From: JAIBBV01 sp044347745
GTDB taxonomy: Bacteria; Bdellovibrionota_C; UBA2361; JAFLCA01
Reading direction: 5' to 3'
Length of the DNA: 64,000 nt
Assembly (NCBI GenBank): GCA_044347745.1
Contig: JBIKUD010000001.1
Location: 1-64,000 of the forward strand
The notes under the pieces are model-generated. The model saw only the letters and a list, made by a program, of their open reading frames with translations, was not told the origin of the DNA and did not search any database. Position 1 is the first letter of the stretch; each line of letters starts with the position of its first letter. The position numbers were made by a program, and so were the translations under genes. Of this stretch, positions 60,807-64,000 are shown piece by piece.

Positions 60807-63263
60807 TTAGTTCGCAAATGGTTTTACAAAGTTTGCGAATTTAAAGATAAGCTTTTTAAGCTCATTATTCTCTCTAAATCGAACGGCAACTTTAAGTTTT
60901 GCAGGTGCTGTGTCCGGGGCGTCGGTCGATTCAATGGTTCCGATTCCAAATGAGGGATGAATAACCTCAGCCCCAATTTGTAATTCTTCTGGAGTAATAG
61001 GGCTAAGTCCGGGCGACCAGTCTGGGTGATTCTCTGGTGCTTTTAAACTGTCAGCTGGTTTGACTAGTGGCGTACCCAGAAATTTGGTTTTGTAATTGCG
61101 AGTTAAATCCTTTGAAGGATTAATACCTGCAGATACCGACCTTGGCTTACTGCGATTTGTCTGGGCTCCAGATTGCCACGAACTTGTTTGTCCCCTGCCT
61201 GCCCAACTTGAATGCCCAAAACGGTCTTCAGATGATTCTTCAACAGGGCTTACCTTGACACTTTCTTCAAAAAAATCTCCCGAAAGATCTTGAATGACCT
61301 CTGGCGGAATATCCATGATAAATCTACTGACATCCCGCAGCATGCCGGTGGCTCCAAAACCACTACCGGATGAAAACATACCTCTCGTTTTTGCGCGCGT
61401 AATACAAAGCTCTTCCATCGCCCGTGTAATTCCGACGTAACAAAGCCTACGCTCTTCTTCAATCGCTACTGAATCGAGTAACGAGCGGTAATGTGGTAAC
61501 AAGCCTTCCTCGGCGCCGGTTAAAAACACCAGCGGAAATTCAAGACCTTTGGCCAAATGTAATGTCATTAATGACACCGCATCAGTTTTATCAGCCTCGG
61601 TCCCATCTTCATTCGGTAAATCGGCTGAAGAGGTAAGCGAGACCCTATCTAAGAATGATCGTAGCGTTTCAAACGGTTCGGTGCCGCCCGTTTCCATTCC
61701 TCTGCCAATCGCTACAAGTTCTTGCAAGTTTTCCACTCGTGACTGTGCTGCTGGATCTTTCATGGCTCTTAGCTTTGGGCCATATTCGCTGCGTTCCACA
61801 ATCTCTGAAATCAGCTCTGATAACGGTTTTGTACGAGCAGTTTTCTCAAAATCTGTCATTAAAGAGAGAAAAAGTGCGCTGCCTTTTGATCGGCTATCTG
61901 AACTTTTTAGTGCGCTCAAATAAGAGATGCGTCCCGTATCAGCCAAATCTACAATTTGCTGAATTGATTGAGCTCCAATACCTCTAGGCGGGGTGTTAAT
62001 AACCCGCAAAAAAGCCTGGTTGTCATCTGGGTTCACAATTAATTTAAGATAGCCCAAAATATCTTTAATTTCTTTTCGTTCATAGAATTTAAGGCCGCCA
62101 AACATTCTGTAAGGAATGCGCGCTGCGACTAATGCTTCTTCAATGGCGCGAGATTGGGCGTTGGTTCGATAAAAAATGGCCATTTTGCGATAGGCCAGGC
62201 CAGAACGTCGCCGTGCAGATATTTTTCTTACAATAAAGTCTGCCTCTTCGCCTTCATCTGATCCAGAAAATAATGAGATAGGCTCGCCTGCTGGTTGATC
62301 CGTCCACAATTTTTTAGATTTGCGCGCTTTGTTTTTCTCAATAACTGCGTGCGAAGCAGTTAATACATTCGCTGTTGAGCGATAGTTCTGTTCAAGCTTA
62401 ATTACCTTGGTATCGGAAAAATCTTTTTCAAATTCCAAAATGTTGCGAATGGTTGCGCCACGAAAGGCGTAAATAGATTGATCATCATCGCCTACAACGA
62501 GTAGGTTGCGACGAGGTTCAGCCAAAAACCGTATAAATTGATACTGAACCTTATTGGTGTCTTGAAACTCATCGACCAAGATAAAATGCAGCGTATTCCG
62601 GTATAAAGCTAAAATATCTGGGAATCTTTTAAGCAAAAGCACCGCGTTCAGCAGTAAATCGCCAAAATCCATGGCATTCGCGCGCATAAGCTCGCGTTGA
62701 TATTGCTCATATACTTCAGCTTGCTGCTTGGCTGCAAAATCTTTGCTTTGGCTTAAGGCAGCATCAGGTAATACTAAGTTGTTCTTGCATTGATCGATGT
62801 AGCGAGAAAAAAGCTGGGGCGGAAAACGTTTGTCATCAATTTTGTGCGCTTGTAAGATTTTCTTAAGAATTCCTTTGGTGTCCTGTTCATCGTACACCGC
62901 AAAATCTTGTTTGTAGCCCAGCTTGTCAGCGTGACGCCTTAACATGCGTAGGGCCGCTGAGTGAAAAGTTGCAATCCAAATGCGCTTGGCCTGTTCGCCC
63001 AAGAGCGAATGCAAACGTTCTTTCATTTCTTCAGCAGCTTTGTTTGTAAAAGTAACTGCCAAAATTCTATCGGGATAAATACGGTGGTGCTGAATTAGAT
63101 AGGCCACTCGGCGGGTAAGTACTCGAGTTTTACCGCTGCCTGCTCCGGCTAGCACCAAGATTGGCCCTTCAAAGTGCTCAACTGCCACACGTTGTGGTGG
63201 GTTGAGGCCTTCAAGAAGGCTGCTAAAATTATGTTCGCTTTCAATTTCTGACACAGGCAACAT
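60807..63263 (-). CDS. pcrA: UvrD/PcrA-type DNA helicase
   Basis: 818 residues from the ATG at 63263; a TTG at 63278 would add five. Superfamily 1A helicase: Q-motif LNPPQRVAV, motif I GAGSGKT, Ia VTFTNKAAEEMKERL, II ILVDEFQDTNKVQYQF, III VGDDDQSIYAFRGA, IV LEQNYRST, V LMTLHLAKGLEFPLVFL and VI YVGITRAMEELC. The C-terminal tail (HPSFGIGTIES) is the Tudor-like RNA polymerase contact seen in PcrA/UvrD. It unwinds DNA in repair and replication-transcription conflicts. It is monocistronic and convergent with the rlmH operon. Confidence 0.97.
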   Translation of the reverse strand: MLPVSEIESEHNFSSLLEGLNPPQRVAVEHFEGPILVLAGAGSGKTRVLTRRVAYLIQHHRIYPDRILAVTFTNKAAEEMKERLHSLLGEQAKRIWIATFHSAALRMLRRHADKLGYKQDFAVYDEQDTKGILKKILQAHKIDDKRFPPQLFSRYIDQCKNNLVLPDAALSQSKDFAAKQQAEVYEQYQRELMRANAMDFGDLLLNAVLLLKRFPDILALYRNTLHFILVDEFQDTNKVQYQFIRFLAEPRRNLLVVGDDDQSIYAFRGATIRNILEFEKDFSDTKVIKLEQNYRSTANVLTASHAVIEKNKARKSKKLWTDQPAGEPISLFSGSDEGEEADFIVRKISARRRSGLAYRKMAIFYRTNAQSRAIEEALVAARIPYRMFGGLKFYERKEIKDILGYLKLIVNPDDNQAFLRVINTPPRGIGAQSIQQIVDLADTGRISYLSALKSSDSRSKGSALFLSLMTDFEKTARTKPLSELISEIVERSEYGPKLRAMKDPAAQSRVENLQELVAIGRGMETGGTEPFETLRSFLDRVSLTSSADLPNEDGTEADKTDAVSLMTLHLAKGLEFPLVFLTGAEEGLLPHYRSLLDSVAIEEERRLCYVGITRAMEELCITRAKTRGMFSSGSGFGATGMLRDVSRFIMDIPPEVIQDLSGDFFEESVKVSPVEESSEDRFGHSSWAGRGQTSSWQSGAQTNRSKPRSVSAGINPSKDLTRNYKTKFLGTPLVKPADSLKAPENHPDWSPGLSPITPEELQIGAEVIHPSFGIGTIESTDAPDTAPAKLKVAVRFRENNELKKLIFKFANFVKPFAN

Positions 63264-63840
63264 GGCAATTAAGTACAAAGCGCTCGTTAAAGTGAGCCTC
63301 GAAGATTCACACGAAACACAGGCCGGATAAAGAGCAGATATTCATCAAGTTTCTTTATTCGTAGAGTTGCCAAGAATTTGTACAAGCTCTCAATTATCTA
63401 TTCGTGGAAAATAGGCAAATGTTGCGTGCTCCCCTCAAGAAAATATCAGGGACATTAAAGATTAACGCAAAGTGTTGCGCGCCATTCCAATAGCCCCGCG
63501 TGTTTGTGCTGGATAAACGGGAGCGGGGCGTACTTTTAAATGTTTGTTGGGTATAGAATTGCCAGGGACCCCTTCTACGAGAAGCTTAATTATGTAAACG
63601 AAGGTGAGAAGAGCTGCTACGCTGTGCACGCTAAGGCTAAAGAGTTCAAACATAACAAGTCCCCCGTTAAATGTTCTAGTAATATTCTATATACTAACAT
63701 GGTGTGCCTTTCAAGTATTTTTCTATAGTAAAATAAAATTGATTAAGATGGCGTGGGGCTTCAGAATATCGACAACTTCACAGAAGCGATGTCATGTAGA
63801 ACGTCGGTATATTTAACTGGCCGATTAATGGAGTATCCAA
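63264..63840. other. Intergenic region before the right-edge gene
   Basis: 577 bases. An open frame on the minus strand (63462-63653, 63 codons) has one hydrophobic stretch (VAALLTFVYIIKLLV) but no clear ribosome site; it may be chance. A GC-rich palindrome-like GCCCCGCGTG...AGCGGGGC (63494-63529) could be a terminator of some small transcript. No tRNA or other RNA gene was recognised. Confidence 0.4.
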
Positions 63841-64000
63841 ATGCAGCCTCAAGTAACTCGTCCTCTTAACCCCGAGCCTCAGTCGCTCTTCTTTACCCGC
63901 AGCGAAGCGCAAGTCCTCATTCGTGACGTGATCGCGCATTGTCGTAAAGCGGGAGCTACGGTGATTTCCGAGGAAGAAGGAGATCGTTATACGCTTGGGC
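63841..64000 (+). CDS. Unidentified gene, 5' part only
   Basis: The frame is open from the ATG at 63841 to the window end (53 codons and one base). GGAG lies seven bases upstream of the ATG. The visible N-terminus begins MQPQVTRPLNPEPQSLFFTR, then SEAQVLIRDVIAHCRKAGAT and a Glu-rich EEEGD. There is no signal peptide. The family cannot be told from this fragment. Confidence 0.6.
   Translation, partial: MQPQVTRPLNPEPQSLFFTRSEAQVLIRDVIAHCRKAGATVISEEEGDRYTLG

Noticed and set aside
63462..63653. Possible 63-residue membrane protein
   Set aside because: Only one hydrophobic stretch and no convincing start signal; kept as a note in the intergenic entry.

Overview
The window reads as a piece of chromosome from a diderm, proteobacteria-like bacterium with many deltaproteobacterial traits. 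It carries type IV pilus genes, a System I cytochrome c maturation (Ccm) operon whose CcmE has the CXXXY haem motif, an RpoH-type sigma factor, two sigma-54 activators, Kup, HemW, SecA and UvrD/PcrA. I cannot name a genus. Base composition is moderate. Most genes from about 12 kb onward look like ordinary vertically inherited housekeeping or envelope genes.

Bases 1 to about 12,070 are an accessory island. Three complete and one truncated AAA ATPase of the DUF4143 type alternate with a Cys-rich exported protein, a three-gene phosphorelay (receiver-kinase, lone receiver, CheA-like kinase), an orphan RsbW-like ATPase protein and a broken hypothetical gene. Four copies of a ~127 bp dispersed repeat ending in GGGACGGACC lie between these modules, together with shorter derivatives. 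The first 127 bases are identical to 4406-4532, so the left edge may be an assembly-graph end. Upstream of one ATPase lies a four-unit array with an exact 22-base period. A large protein at 12.1-13.8 kb has weak protein-kinase-like motifs.

From 13.9 to 39 kb: Kup; a TMTC-like TPR membrane protein; a zinc-ribbon TPR protein; hemW-secA; an ABC pair with an odd structured leader; a two-gene glycosyltransferase operon; an acyl-CoA thioesterase; a small Cys-rich secreted protein beside a P1B metal ATPase; and a five-gene run (DUF2723 membrane protein, repeat protein, ABC ATPase, ABC permease, M42 peptidase). At 39-45 kb lies a pilus locus: pilB, pilC, a membrane-bound sigma-54 activator, and pilin with a near-consensus -24/-12 promoter. 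At 45-55 kb come an alkaline-phosphatase-superfamily membrane protein, rpoH, a degenerate LytM protein, and ccmE-F-I-A-B-C-D, including a 49-residue ccmD.

Bases 57-59.2 kb hold a dense tRNA locus: four serine tRNAs (CGA, UGA, GCU, GGA), and tRNA-Arg(ACG) directly followed by tadA, the gene for the enzyme that makes inosine in that tRNA. Palindromes and tandem repeats surround the tRNAs. The window closes with flgM, rlmH, a hypothetical gene, a UvrD/PcrA helicase and the start of an unidentified gene cut by the right edge.
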